Counted from the stretch's first letter, positions 1 through 8,270 are shown. The stretch: DNA of 37,083 bases from Pseudomonas sp. KBW05 (GCF_003852405.1 NZ_QAJM01000036.1:1-37083); one strand, 5' to 3'. Notes: generated by a model not told the origin, from the letters alone. Numbers and translations are program-made.

Positions 1-17
1 CAAGCCCGCTCCCACAG
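1..17. repeat. REP element fragment at window edge
   Basis: The first 17 bases end in CAAGCCCGCTCCCACAG, which equals the 3' end of the REP arms at 7445-7468, 9641-9664 and 20893-20916. The rest of the element lies outside the window. It sits just downstream of the minus-strand GST gene. Confidence 0.75.
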
Positions 18-43
18 GGTTCTCCTACATTCGTTCTACCGCG

Positions 44-877
44 TCAGTCCAGGTCGCTGGCGTCGTGGCGCTCGGCCAACTGTTCCTCGACCGGCCCCGA
101 AACCCGATTCACCCGCCGCCCCCGCTGCACCGCCGGCCGCGCTTCAATCGCTTCCGCCCAACGCAGCACGTGCTTGTACTCATGCACCGACAAAAACTCC
201 GCCGCCCCATACAAGCGTCCTTTGACCAAGCCACCGTACCAAGGCCAGATGGCAATATCGGCGATGGTGTATTCATCCCCGGCGATGTATTCACTCACCG
301 CCAAACGCTGGTCCAGCACGTCCAGCTGGCGCTTGGTCTCCATGGCAAAGCGGTTGATCGCGTATTCCATCTTGCTCGGCGCATAGGCATAAAAATGCCC
401 GAAACCGCCGCCCAGGTACGGCGCGCTGCCCATCTGCCAGAACAGCCACGACAGGCACTCCGCACGGGCCGCCGGTTCAGTGGGGAAAAACTCGCCGAAC
501 TTCTCTGCCAGGTACTGCAGGATCGCGCCGGACTCAAACACGCGAATCGGCGTGGCGCCGCTGCGGTCCTGCAACGCCGGGATCTTGGAGTTCGGGTTGA
601 CCCCGACAAAGCCGCTGCCGAACTGGTCGCCGTCGCCGATCTTGATCAGCCAGGCATCGTATTCGGCACCGCTGTGCCCCAGGGCCAGCAGCTCTTCGAG
701 GAGGATCGTGACCTTTTGCCCATTGGGCGTGGCCAGGGAATACAACTGCAACGGGTGCTTGCCGACCGGCAGCTCTTTGTCATGGGTGGCACCGGCAATA
801 GGCCGGTTGATGCTGGCAAAGGTGCCGCCGTTTTCGGTGTCCCAGGTCCACACTTTCGGGGGTACGTAGTCGGTCAT
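44..877 (-). CDS. yghU: Glutathione S-transferase, YghU/Ure2p-like
   Basis: Predicted cytosolic glutathione/disulfide-bond reductase of the YghU (Nu-class) GST family, 277 aa. The N-terminal extension (VPPKVWTWDTENGG, INRPIAG) and the thioredoxin-fold segment NGQKVTILLEEL, followed by NPNSKIPAL and the ESGAILQYLAEK helix, are typical of YghU. The all-alpha C-terminal domain contains the SWLFWQMGSAPYLGGGFGHF stretch. An in-frame ATG 30 bases upstream exists, but the one at 877 is preceded by CTGGAG at good spacing, so I chose it. It lies 44 bp downstream of the deiminase gene on the same strand and could be cotranscribed. Family assignment is firm; the physiological substrate is unknown. Confidence 0.9.
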   Translation of the reverse strand: MTDYVPPKVWTWDTENGGTFASINRPIAGATHDKELPVGKHPLQLYSLATPNGQKVTILLEELLALGHSGAEYDAWLIKIGDGDQFGSGFVGVNPNSKIPALQDRSGATPIRVFESGAILQYLAEKFGEFFPTEPAARAECLSWLFWQMGSAPYLGGGFGHFYAYAPSKMEYAINRFAMETKRQLDVLDQRLAVSEYIAGDEYTIADIAIWPWYGGLVKGRLYGAAEFLSVHEYKHVLRWAEAIEARPAVQRGRRVNRVSGPVEEQLAERHDASDLD

Positions 878-921
878 GCTTACTGCTCCAGAGGCGCTTG
901 CGATCAACGAAGCGCTCCAGA

Positions 922-2022
922 CTAAACCAAAGGTTGATGGCTCGTCACACAGTGAATGCCGCCGCCACCCGCCGCAATCGCGTCGATATTGAGCTGTAGC
1001 ACCTTGCGCTCCGGGTAGAGCCGGGACAGCAAGTCCAGTGCCTTGCGGTCTGCCAGCGGGTCGCCGAACTCCGGGGCGATAACCGCACCGTTTATCACGA
1101 AGTAATTGATGTAGCCCGCAGCGAAGTCCGGGTTGCCCTGGCTAAAGCGGTTTTTGCGCGGATTGAGCGGCGGCGACACGGTGTGTACCTGCAACGGGCG
1201 GCCGTCGGCGTCGCTGGCGTTTTTGAGGATCTCCAAATGCGCCAGGGTGACCTTGTGGTCGTAGGACTCGGGGTCGGTGTCGAGGTTGGCCAGCACCACC
1301 CCCGGCGCGACGAAGCGCGCGTAGAAATCCACGTGGGCGTCGGTGATGTCCTTGCCCTTGATGCCCGGCAGCCAGATGATCTTGCGCAGGCCCAGGCGTT
1401 CCTTGAGTTCAGCTTCGACCTCAGCCTTGCTCCAGTCGGGGTTGCGGTTGCGGTTGATCCAGCTGCTTTCGGTCATGATGCCGGTGCCCAGGCCATCCAC
1501 CTCGATGGCACCGCCCTCGCCTACCAGCTCACTGCGGACATGCTTGGCCGCGGTTTCTTCGGCGACCAGCGCCGCCAGCAACGCATCGTCGGCGTGCTGC
1601 TGCTTGTTGCCCCAGCCATTGAAATTGAAGTCCACGGCACGCTGGCCGCCGGCGCCGTCGATGACAAAATTGGCGCCGGTGTCGCGCATCCAAATGTCGT
1701 CCAGCGCGGTTTCGACAAAGGTGATATTACGCGTGCCGCAGTGTTTTTCGGCCAGTGAACGTTCGTCTTCGCGGCAGAACACGGTGACCGGTTCATACGC
1801 GGCAATCGCCCGGGCGATGCGGCCCAGGGCGGCTTGCACATCGGCGGTGAAGTCCTCCCAGATCGCGTCCTGGGCGCCAAAGGCGATAAAGGCCTGGTGG
1901 TGTGTTTCGCCTTCGTCAGGCATGTAGAAACCGCCGCGAGTGGCGGCGCGGATGTGCGGGGCAATCAGGGTCATGGCGCAGACCACACTGGCTTGTTTGA
2001 TGAAGGTGCGACGGGTTGGCAT
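922..2022 (-). CDS. Agmatine deiminase family protein with Tat signal
   Basis: Porphyromonas-type peptidyl-arginine/agmatine deiminase family (guanidino-modifying enzyme fold), 366 aa. The N-terminus TRRTFIKQ fits the twin-arginine consensus (S/T-R-R-x-F-L-K). A hydrophobic stretch to about residue 22 and a short-chain cleavage site near IRAA follow, so the folded enzyme is probably exported to the periplasm. Catalytic landmarks are visible: WMRDTGAN near residue 110, AHVDFYARF (His-x-Asp) and GGGGIHC with the nucleophilic Cys near 358. The cytosolic AguA at 4141-5187 has the same motifs without a signal. It lies downstream of the agu operon and is separated from it by a REPIN. The substrate could be agmatine or another guanidino compound; this cannot be told from sequence. 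Confidence 0.85.
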   Translation of the reverse strand: MPTRRTFIKQASVVCAMTLIAPHIRAATRGGFYMPDEGETHHQAFIAFGAQDAIWEDFTADVQAALGRIARAIAAYEPVTVFCREDERSLAEKHCGTRNITFVETALDDIWMRDTGANFVIDGAGGQRAVDFNFNGWGNKQQHADDALLAALVAEETAAKHVRSELVGEGGAIEVDGLGTGIMTESSWINRNRNPDWSKAEVEAELKERLGLRKIIWLPGIKGKDITDAHVDFYARFVAPGVVLANLDTDPESYDHKVTLAHLEILKNASDADGRPLQVHTVSPPLNPRKNRFSQGNPDFAAGYINYFVINGAVIAPEFGDPLADRKALDLLSRLYPERKVLQLNIDAIAAGGGGIHCVTSHQPLV

Positions 2023-2062
2023 AAGGTTCTCTGTTTACGATTCCGAATTGAAAAACACCCCC

Positions 2063-2160
2063 TTTGTGGCGAGGGAGCTTGCTCCCGCTGGAGTGCGCAG
2101 CGCTCCCAAGCTTCTGGGGCCGCTACGCAGCCCAGCGGGAGCAAGCTCCCTCGCCACAAA
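2063..2160. repeat. REPIN (GTGGCGAGGGAGC class)
   Basis: Two 29-bp perfectly complementary arms, 2063-2091 and 2132-2160, flank a 40-bp centre. The arm core is GTGGCGAGGGAGCTTGCTCC, a common REP of fluorescent pseudomonads. It could form a very stable hairpin in the 163-bp gap between the PotF-like gene and the Tat deiminase gene, and might attenuate readthrough or stabilise upstream mRNA. Confidence 0.9.
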
Positions 2161-2186
2161 AGCATTCTCAGGGAACAAAAGTGTTC

Positions 2187-3266
2187 TCAGGGCGTTGCTG
2201 TCTTGAATTTAGTCCACACCCGCATGCGTGCACGCATATCGGCCTGGGGAATGTCCTTGCCGGCGATCAACCGCGTGAAGGTGGCCGCATCGGGGTAGAT
2301 GTCGGGGTTGTCGCGCAGGCTCGCTTCCACGTCCGGGCGGGCCTTGGCGTTCGACGTGGGGTAGCCGGTGAGGTTAGTGATGGCGGCCATGTTCTGCGGG
2401 CGCATCACGAAGTTGATAAACGCGTAGGCGTATTCCGGGTGCCGGGCATCGACGGGGATGGCCATGGTGTCCATCCACACCGTGGTGCCTTCGCGGGGGA
2501 TGTGATAGCCGAACGTCACCGGCTTGCCGGCCGCGTCGGCGGCGCGCTGGGCCTGGGTCATGTCGCCGCTGTAGCCGAGGGACAGGCACAGGTTGCCGTT
2601 GACCAGGTCGGTCACCGGTTGCGATTGGAACTTGCGGATATAGGGGCGCACCTTGAGCAGCAATTCACTCGCCGCCGCCAGGTCCTCGGGCTTGGCACTG
2701 CGCGGGTCGCGGCCCAGGTAGTTGAGCACCACGGCGAGGACTTCGTCCGGCGAGTCGATCAGCGAGATGCCGCAATCGGCGAACTTGGCCGCCAGCTCTG
2801 GCTTGAACAGCAAGTCGAGGCTGTTGACCGGTGCGTTCGGCAAGCGTTGTTCAATCTGCCGGGTGTTGTAGGTCAGGCCGATGGTGCCCCAGGTATACGG
2901 CACGGTGGCCTGGTTGGAATGCACATAGTGGGTGCGCAGCTGTTGCAGGCCCGGCTCGATATCCGCCATTGCGGTGAGCTTGGCGGGGTCCAGGGTTTGC
3001 AAGCTGCCGGCACGCATCAGCCGTTCGGCCACGGTGTCGCCGGGGAAGATCAGGTCGTAGCCGCTGCCGCCGGCCATCAACTTGGCTTCCAGGGTTTCGC
3101 TGCCGTCCATCACGTCGTAGATCACCTGGATGCCGGTTTCGGCGGTGAAGTTGGCCAGGGTGTCGGCGGCGAAATAGTCGGCCCAGTTGTAGAGCTTGAG
3201 GGTTTTGTCATCGGCGCACGCGCAGGCACTGGTGAGCAGCAGCGCACAACTCAAGAGTATTTTCAT
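2187..3266 (-). CDS. Polyamine ABC transporter substrate-binding protein (PotF/SpuD-like)
   Basis: Periplasmic polyamine-binding protein, 359 aa. The start at 3266 gives a clean Sec signal peptide (MKILLSCALLLTSACACA) and overlaps the aguB stop by 4 bp (ATGA). The open frame continues upstream, but that part is a shadow of aguB. The mature protein begins with the LYNWADYF segment (W28, Y31), equivalent to the aromatic/acidic pocket wall of E. coli PotF. GYSGD replaces PotF GWAGD, and the aspartate of MDTMAIP is retained. Context suggests agmatine or putrescine as ligand. No permease or ATPase genes lie nearby, so it would have to work with a transporter encoded elsewhere or act as a sensor. 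Confidence 0.9.
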   Translation of the reverse strand: MKILLSCALLLTSACACADDKTLKLYNWADYFAADTLANFTAETGIQVIYDVMDGSETLEAKLMAGGSGYDLIFPGDTVAERLMRAGSLQTLDPAKLTAMADIEPGLQQLRTHYVHSNQATVPYTWGTIGLTYNTRQIEQRLPNAPVNSLDLLFKPELAAKFADCGISLIDSPDEVLAVVLNYLGRDPRSAKPEDLAAASELLLKVRPYIRKFQSQPVTDLVNGNLCLSLGYSGDMTQAQRAADAAGKPVTFGYHIPREGTTVWMDTMAIPVDARHPEYAYAFINFVMRPQNMAAITNLTGYPTSNAKARPDVEASLRDNPDIYPDAATFTRLIAGKDIPQADMRARMRVWTKFKTATP

Positions 3267-4144
3267 GATGGACGACCGTCGAGGGTGAGCAGGCTGGCGT
3301 ACATCTCCGGGCGACGGTCGCGGAAGATGCCCCAGGTCAGGCGTTCTTCGCGCATCGCCGCCAGATCCAGGCGCTGCACGAGCACGCCGGTGCTGTCGCG
3401 GTCGGCTTCGGCGAGCAACTTGCCCTTGTGGTCGCAGATAAACGACGAGCCGTAGAAGGCCATTTGCAGCGCCGGGTCGGTGGTCGCCACTTCGCGGCCG
3501 ACGCGGTTGGCGGCCACCACCGGCAGGATATTCGCCGCCGCATGGCCGCGCATGGTCACCTGCCAATGGTCCCGCGAATCCAGCGTCGCACAGCCCGGTT
3601 CGGAGCCGATGGCAGTGGGAAACAGCAGCACCTCGGCGCCTTGCAACGCCAGGCAGCGGGCGGTTTCGGGAAACCACTGGTCCCAGCAAATGCCAATGCC
3701 CAGGCGCCCGAAGGCCGTGTCCCACACGCGAAAACCCGTGTCGCCGGGGCTGAAATATTCCTTCTCCTGATAGCCGATGGCGTTGGGGATATGGGTCTTG
3801 CGGTACACCCCCAGCAGGCGCCCATCGGCGTCCGCCACGCTGAGGGAGTTGAAGAAGGCGTTGCCGGCCTTTTCGAACCAACTCAACGGCAGCACCACCC
3901 CCAGCTCCCTGGCCAAGGCGGCGAAGCGCTGCAGCACGCGGCTGCGGGCGTACTCCTCGGCCAGCGCCAAATGCTGGTGGTGCTGCTCGATGCAGAAATA
4001 CGGCGTGGCAAACAGCTCCTGCAACAGGATCACTTGCGCGCCCTGCGCTGCCGCGTCCCGCACCAGTTGTTCGGCGCGGTCGAGGTTGGCGGGCAGGTCC
4101 CAGGTGCAGGGCATCTGGGTGGTGGCAATCGTCAGCAGGCTCAT
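3263..4144 (-). CDS. aguB: N-carbamoylputrescine amidase
   Basis: Hydrolyses N-carbamoylputrescine to putrescine, CO2 and ammonia, the second step of the agmatine deiminase route; cytosolic. It is a nitrilase-superfamily protein of 293 aa with the full Glu-Lys-Cys triad: E43 in LLQELF, K116 in YRKTHIP and C153 in GICWDQWFPE. The signature ATDPALQMAFYGSSFI-like C-terminal half is intact. The start at 4144 was chosen because it overlaps the aguA stop by ATGA; the upstream in-frame ATG lies inside aguA. Its own stop overlaps the start of the PotF-like gene in the same way, so the three genes are translationally coupled. Confidence 0.96.
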   Translation of the reverse strand: MSLLTIATTQMPCTWDLPANLDRAEQLVRDAAAQGAQVILLQELFATPYFCIEQHHQHLALAEEYARSRVLQRFAALARELGVVLPLSWFEKAGNAFFNSLSVADADGRLLGVYRKTHIPNAIGYQEKEYFSPGDTGFRVWDTAFGRLGIGICWDQWFPETARCLALQGAEVLLFPTAIGSEPGCATLDSRDHWQVTMRGHAAANILPVVAANRVGREVATTDPALQMAFYGSSFICDHKGKLLAEADRDSTGVLVQRLDLAAMREERLTWGIFRDRRPEMYASLLTLDGRPS

Positions 4145-5187
4145 GGCTTCACCCACACTGGCTGTTGTTGGGTGATGCAATGCACGCCGCCGCCGCCATG
4201 GGCCAGGTGGTTGATCTGCACCGGCACGATTTCACGGCCGGGGAACGCCTGGGCCAGCACCTGCGCCGCCTCCCAGTCGGCCGCAATGCCATAGGCCGGC
4301 ATGATGATCGCGCCATTGGCGATGTAGAAGTTGGTGTAGGAGGCGCAGAACACGTCGGCGGCGCTGTCCACGGCGTCGCTGGCTTCGAACAGCTCGATCA
4401 TCTCGAAGCGCCGGCCCTGGGCGTCGGTGGCCAGTTCGAGGGCGCGGCGGTTTTCGCGCACTACATCGGCATAGATCGAACCCTGGTCGCGGGTAGCGTC
4501 CACCAGCAGTGCGCCAGGACGGGCGAAGGCGCAGACGCCATCGACATGGCCGTCGGTCATGTCGCCGGTGACGTGATCCGGGTCGCCGGGCAGCCAGATG
4601 GTTTTGCGGATGCCCAGCAGGCGCGCGAAGATCGCCTCGATCTCGGCCTTGGTCATGCCGGGGTTGCGATTGGGGTTGAGCAGCACCGATTCGGTGGTGA
4701 TCAGCGTGCCCTCGCCGTCGACATGGATGGCACCGCCTTCGTTGCTCAGCGCGGTACCGAAGCAGTCCAGCCCCAGGTGGTTGAGCACCCGCCGCGCCAG
4801 GCTTTCATCCAGGTCATGGGCCGACTTGCCGCCCCAGGCGTTGAAGCGCCAGCTGACCCCGACCACGCCCTGTGGCTGGCAGATAAAGGTCGGGCCGGAA
4901 TCGCGGCACCAACTGTCGTTGACCGCCTGCGGGATCAGCTCGATGCCGGGACCGCACAACGCCGTGGCACTGGCCACAGCGGACGGGTCCACCAGCATCT
5001 TCACCGGTTCGAAGCGCGCGATAGCGTTGGCGACCCGGGCAAAGTCCTGCTGCACTTGGGCCAGGGTCACGCCCCAGGTGGTCTCCCACAAGGCTTGGTT
5101 ATGGGGCCAGACCATCCAGGTCGCCGCGTGCTGCGACCACTCCGCGGGCATCCATCCAATGCTGTTAGGAATTGTAGTTTGCTGCAT
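4141..5187 (-). CDS. aguA: Agmatine deiminase
   Basis: Converts agmatine to N-carbamoylputrescine and ammonia; cytosolic, no signal peptide. The 348 aa protein has the AguA hallmarks: SWCRDSGPTF near residue 94, NPNRNPG, the DGHVDG His-x-Asp motif and GGGGVHC with catalytic C337. It is the first gene of the aguA-aguB-potF-like operon and diverges from a LysR gene (5322-6188) across a 134-bp intergenic region that must hold both promoters. In P. aeruginosa the agu operon is controlled by the TetR protein AguR; here the adjacent regulator is LysR type, so control probably differs. Confidence 0.97.
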   Translation of the reverse strand: MQQTTIPNSIGWMPAEWSQHAATWMVWPHNQALWETTWGVTLAQVQQDFARVANAIARFEPVKMLVDPSAVASATALCGPGIELIPQAVNDSWCRDSGPTFICQPQGVVGVSWRFNAWGGKSAHDLDESLARRVLNHLGLDCFGTALSNEGGAIHVDGEGTLITTESVLLNPNRNPGMTKAEIEAIFARLLGIRKTIWLPGDPDHVTGDMTDGHVDGVCAFARPGALLVDATRDQGSIYADVVRENRRALELATDAQGRRFEMIELFEASDAVDSAADVFCASYTNFYIANGAIIMPAYGIAADWEAAQVLAQAFPGREIVPVQINHLAHGGGGVHCITQQQPVWVKP

Positions 5188-5299
5188 GACAAGCCCCCTG
5201 TAGTTAAGTCATTGTGTTCAGCGAAAACTGCCCACGGGTTCGTGTCACACATGCTACGTAGGCGAATAAAGCCGAACAAACGATGAATTTTGTAGAAAA

Positions 5300-5320
5300 C
5301 TGATTAGAGGAACTTATCAG
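5300..5320 (+). promoter_or_regulatory. Candidate LysR-type (T-N11-A) operator overlapping RBS
   Basis: CTGAT at 5300-5304 and ATCAG at 5316-5320 form a dyad with an 11-bp spacer, giving the T-N11-A pattern of LysR-type boxes. The spacer contains the AGAGGAA ribosome-binding site of the LysR gene, so binding here would suit negative autoregulation. T-N11-A is weakly specific. Confidence 0.35.
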
Positions 5321-5321
5321 C

Positions 5322-6188
5322 ATGCTTAACCACTGGCCGCCACTCGGCACCCTGCGCGGCTTCGAAGCGGCCGCCCGGCTGGGCAGTTTCCACAAGGCCG
5401 CCGAAGAGCTGCACCTGACCCAATCGGCCATCAGCCAACAGATCCGCAGCCTGGAGGCCTACCTGGAACAGCCGCTGTTTCTGCGCAGTGGGCGCAGCGT
5501 CAGCCTGACCGACGCCGGCCACGACTTCCTCAGCACCACCCAGGCCCTGCTGCAACAACTGGCGGTGGGCGTGCGGCGCCTGGGGCAGTACCGCAAACCC
5601 AATCAACTGGTGCTCAACACCACGCCGACCTTTGCGCGACACTGGCTGTTGCCGCGCCTGGCTGACTTTCGCCAGCAGCACCCGGAGGTCGACCTGTGGA
5701 TTTTCAGCACCGACGAAGTGCCCGACATGGCCAGCCAGACCATCGACCTGGCAGTGCGTGACGACATCAGCTCCCAGGCCGAATGCAGCTTCAAGGTGCT
5801 GCACGCCGACCGGCTGTTCCCCGCCTGCCACCCGCGCCTGCTGCACACGCCGCCGGCGCAGCGCACTACCCTGCACGGCGAACGGGAAATGGACTGGAGC
5901 CACTGGGCGGTGGACGCCGGGATCGATGTGGGCCAGCAGGATCAGGGCCTGAACTTTTCCGACCCCGGCCTGTTGCTGGACGCAGTCTGCACGGGCCTGG
6001 GGATCGGCCTGGTCAGCCAGTTACTCAGCCACCAGGCCCGTGCCGATGGCTTGCTCACGCCCTTGGTGGACGCGACGATTCGCGGACCCAGCTGGGCGCT
6101 GCTGACCCACCGCGACAGTGAAAACGACCCACTGGCGCGCAGCTTTACCGCGTGGTTGCTGAGCCATTTGCCGGTCACGCCGACATGA
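5322..6188 (+). CDS. LysR-family transcriptional regulator (GcvA-like)
   Basis: 288 aa LysR-type regulator. The N-terminal winged helix-turn-helix (LRGFEAAARLGSFHKAAEEL, then LTQSAISQQIRSLE) occupies residues 9-60. The effector domain from about 90 has the GcvA-subgroup segment TTPTFARHWLLPRL. It is divergent from aguA, so the simplest idea is agmatine- or polyamine-dependent control of the agu genes; that is inference from position. The start at 5322 follows AGAGGAA. Its stop overlaps the mug start (ATGA at 6185-6188). Confidence 0.92.
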   Translation: MLNHWPPLGTLRGFEAAARLGSFHKAAEELHLTQSAISQQIRSLEAYLEQPLFLRSGRSVSLTDAGHDFLSTTQALLQQLAVGVRRLGQYRKPNQLVLNTTPTFARHWLLPRLADFRQQHPEVDLWIFSTDEVPDMASQTIDLAVRDDISSQAECSFKVLHADRLFPACHPRLLHTPPAQRTTLHGEREMDWSHWAVDAGIDVGQQDQGLNFSDPGLLLDAVCTGLGIGLVSQLLSHQARADGLLTPLVDATIRGPSWALLTHRDSENDPLARSFTAWLLSHLPVTPT

Positions 6189-6718
6189 ACGACCGTCTCG
6201 AAGACATCCTCGCCGACCATCTGAATGTAGTGTTCTGCGGCATCAACCCGGGCAAAGGCTCCGCCGCCCTTGGCCTGCACTTTGCCAACCGTAGCAACCG
6301 CTTCTGGCGCACCCTGCACTTGGCCGGGTTCACGCCCCATGAACTACGCCCCGAAGACGGCCGCACCTTGCTGCACTATGGCTGCGGCCTGACCACCCTG
6401 GTGGAACGCCCCACGGCCAGTGCGGGCGAGTTGGCGCGGCACGAGTTCAGCGATGCGGCGGCGGCGTTCAAGCAGAAAATGGGCCGGTGCGCACCGCGCT
6501 TTATCGCGTTTCTCGGCAAGGCAGGCTACAGCGCGCTGACGGGCCAGCGCCAGGTCGCCTGGGGCTGGCAGCCGCAGGCGTTCGGCGCGGCGGCGGTGTG
6601 GGTGCTGCCCAACCCCAGCGGGCGCAACCTGGCGTTCAACCTGGACCAATTGGTGGACGCATACCGGTCACTGCAAGCGGCCATTGCACATGCGGAGCCA
6701 GTGCCCTTACTCTCTTGA
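6185..6718 (+). CDS. mug: G/U (G/T) mismatch-specific DNA glycosylase
   Basis: Mug/TDG-family uracil-DNA glycosylase that removes U or T (and ethenocytosine) opposite G in base excision repair; 177 aa. The catalytic motif GINPG is near residue 18, with the expected Asn, and the second, DNA-intercalating loop region reads LPNPSGRN, as in E. coli Mug (NPSGL). The start ATG at 6185 overlaps the LysR stop by ATGA; an earlier in-frame start lies inside the LysR gene. Translation is therefore coupled to that of the regulator, an unusual partner for a repair gene. Confidence 0.94.
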   Translation: MNDRLEDILADHLNVVFCGINPGKGSAALGLHFANRSNRFWRTLHLAGFTPHELRPEDGRTLLHYGCGLTTLVERPTASAGELARHEFSDAAAAFKQKMGRCAPRFIAFLGKAGYSALTGQRQVAWGWQPQAFGAAAVWVLPNPSGRNLAFNLDQLVDAYRSLQAAIAHAEPVPLLS

Positions 6719-6748
6719 GCCAATGACGTTGAGAGCAATGGAGGCTTC

Positions 6749-7345
6749 ATGAAACTGATCGGCATGCTGGACTCGCCTTACGTACGCCGCGTGGCTATTT
6801 CCCTGGATCTGTACGGGGTGCAATTCGAGCATCAATCGCTGTCGGTGTTCAGCACCTTCGACGAGTTCTCCAGGATCAATCCAGTGGTCAAGGCACCGAC
6901 CCTGGTATTGGACGACGGCACAGTGTTGATGGATTCCAGCCTGATCCTCGATTACCTCGAAGCCCTCGCCCCAGCCGATAAAAAGCTGCTGCCCCAGGCC
7001 CCCGCCGCGCGCGCCCGCGATCTGCAAGTGCTGGGCCTGGCGCTGGCGGCCTGTGAGAAGAGTGTGCAAATCGTCTATGAGCACAACCTGCGCCCGGCCG
7101 AGAAACTGCATGCGCCGTGGCTTGATCGCATCAGTGGGCAACTGCTGGCGGCCTATGGGTTGCTGGACAAGCTTGTGGCTGGCGATGACACGCTGAACCA
7201 GGCAAGCATTACTGCCGCTGTGGCGTGGTCGTTCAGCCAGTATACGGTGGCGTCGGTAGTGAAGGCTGAGGAGTTTCCCAACCTGCAACGCCTGGCTGAG
7301 CGGCTGGAGCAGCATCCGGCTTTCAAAAAGTACCCCATCGAATAA
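6749..7345 (+). CDS. Glutathione S-transferase
   Basis: Cytosolic GST, 198 aa. The N-terminal thioredoxin-like domain has the SPYVRRVAISL active-site helix (Ser near residue 9) and the glutathione-binding VKAPTLVLDDG...LMDSSLILDYLE segment with cis-Pro and the DSS motif. The C-terminal helical domain begins around residue 90. GGAGG stands 6 bases before the ATG. It lies 30 bp after mug and is probably cotranscribed from the LysR promoter. The substrate is unknown. Confidence 0.9.
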   Translation: MKLIGMLDSPYVRRVAISLDLYGVQFEHQSLSVFSTFDEFSRINPVVKAPTLVLDDGTVLMDSSLILDYLEALAPADKKLLPQAPAARARDLQVLGLALAACEKSVQIVYEHNLRPAEKLHAPWLDRISGQLLAAYGLLDKLVAGDDTLNQASITAAVAWSFSQYTVASVVKAEEFPNLQRLAERLEQHPAFKKYPIE

Positions 7346-7349
7346 ACAC

Positions 7350-7377
7350 CACCCGAACACCGGCGGGGTGAGTTTTT
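7350..7377 (+). terminator. Probable Rho-independent terminator of the GST gene
   Basis: CACCC (7350-7354) pairs with GGGTG (7366-7370) around an 11-nt loop that can pair further, and AGTTTTT follows. It is a modest stem just after the GST stop and immediately before a REPIN. Confidence 0.5.
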
Positions 7378-7378
7378 G

Positions 7379-7468
7379 TGTGGGAGCGGGCTTGCTCGCG
7401 AAGGCGGCGTATCAGTCACCGAATTTGTCGACTGACCCACCGCATTCGCGAGCAAGCCCGCTCCCACA
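7379..7468. repeat. REPIN (GTGGGAGCGGGCTTGC class)
   Basis: Perfect 24-bp inverted arms at 7379-7402 and 7445-7468, core TGTGGGAGCGGGCTTGCTCG, separated by 42 bp. It lies between the convergent GST and SDR genes. This class has a single head, unlike the copies at 9560 and 20812. Confidence 0.92.
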
Positions 7469-7502
7469 TTTGTCCTGTATCGCCTGACTATCCGAGCCTG
7501 GC

Positions 7503-8270
7503 TCAGACCCACCCACCATCCACAATAAAGTTCTGCGCCGAACACATCGCCGACGCATCCGAAGCCAGAAACAACGCCATATCGGCGATATGTTCCGGCA
7601 GCACGCTGCCCGGCAGGCATTGGCTGCGGGCGATCAGGGCCTTGGCGTCATCGTCGACCCACATCGCCAGTTGTTTCTCGGTCATCACCCAACCCGGCAC
7701 CAAGGTGTTCACGCGGATCTGGCTCGGCCCCAGTTCCCGGGCCAAGGCGCGGGTCATGCCGTGGGCGGCGGCCTTGCTGGCGGCGTACACCGGGTAGCCG
7801 GCCGAGGCCATCATCCAGCCGACCGAGCCGAGGTTGATGATCGAACCGCCGCCCGCGCTTTTCATCATGGGCACCACGGCCTTGGCGGCAAAGAAGGCGT
7901 GCTTGAGGTTGACGCTGATGAGCTTGTCGAAGGTGTCCGAGTCGACTTCTTCGAGGGTGTGGCGCACGTCATTGGCGGCGTTGTTCACCAGCACGCTGAT
8001 CGGCCCGAGGGAGTGTTCGAAACGCGCGATGGCGGCCTTGTAGGCGATCTCGTCGGTGATGTCGCAATGCACGAACTCCACCGTGCGCCCCTGGGAACTC
8101 AACAGCGCCGCCAGGCGTTCACCCTGGCTTTGCGCACGGTCCACAAAGCCGACCTTGGCGCCCTGCGCAGCGAAGGCGCGCACCATGAACTCGCCAATCC
8201 CCGATGCCCCTCCGGAGATCAGTACGGTCTTGCCTTCAAGGTCGGGGTATACGGCGTGTGGAGTCGTCAT
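7503..8270 (-). CDS. SDR-family oxidoreductase, probable L-arabinose/D-galactose 1-dehydrogenase
   Basis: Classical short-chain dehydrogenase of 255 aa. The cofactor loop GGASGIG is at residues 20-26, and D44 at the end of beta-2 suggests NAD preference. NNAA lies near 96, with the catalytic S149, Y162 and K166 (YAASK). In context it is the only sugar dehydrogenase candidate of the oxidative pentose pathway, so it probably oxidises L-arabinose (and perhaps D-galactose, which has the same C1-C4 configuration) to the lactone. It is transcribed away from the mutarotase gene across a 137-bp intergenic region. The fold is certain; the substrate is inferred from neighbours. D-xylose is the main alternative. 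Confidence 0.85.
   Translation of the reverse strand: MTTPHAVYPDLEGKTVLISGGASGIGEFMVRAFAAQGAKVGFVDRAQSQGERLAALLSSQGRTVEFVHCDITDEIAYKAAIARFEHSLGPISVLVNNAANDVRHTLEEVDSDTFDKLISVNLKHAFFAAKAVVPMMKSAGGGSIINLGSVGWMMASAGYPVYAASKAAAHGMTRALARELGPSQIRVNTLVPGWVMTEKQLAMWVDDDAKALIARSQCLPGSVLPEHIADMALFLASDASAMCSAQNFIVDGGWV

Noticed and set aside
2064-3455. Long open frame on the plus strand opposite the PotF-like gene and part of aguB
   Set aside because: Its frame mirrors GC-rich codon bias of the minus-strand genes, has no family features or ribosome-binding site, and begins in a REPIN.
3267-3881. N-terminal extension of the PotF-like protein
   Set aside because: The extension is an out-of-frame shadow of aguB; the internal ATG at 3266 gives a signal peptide and an ATGA overlap.
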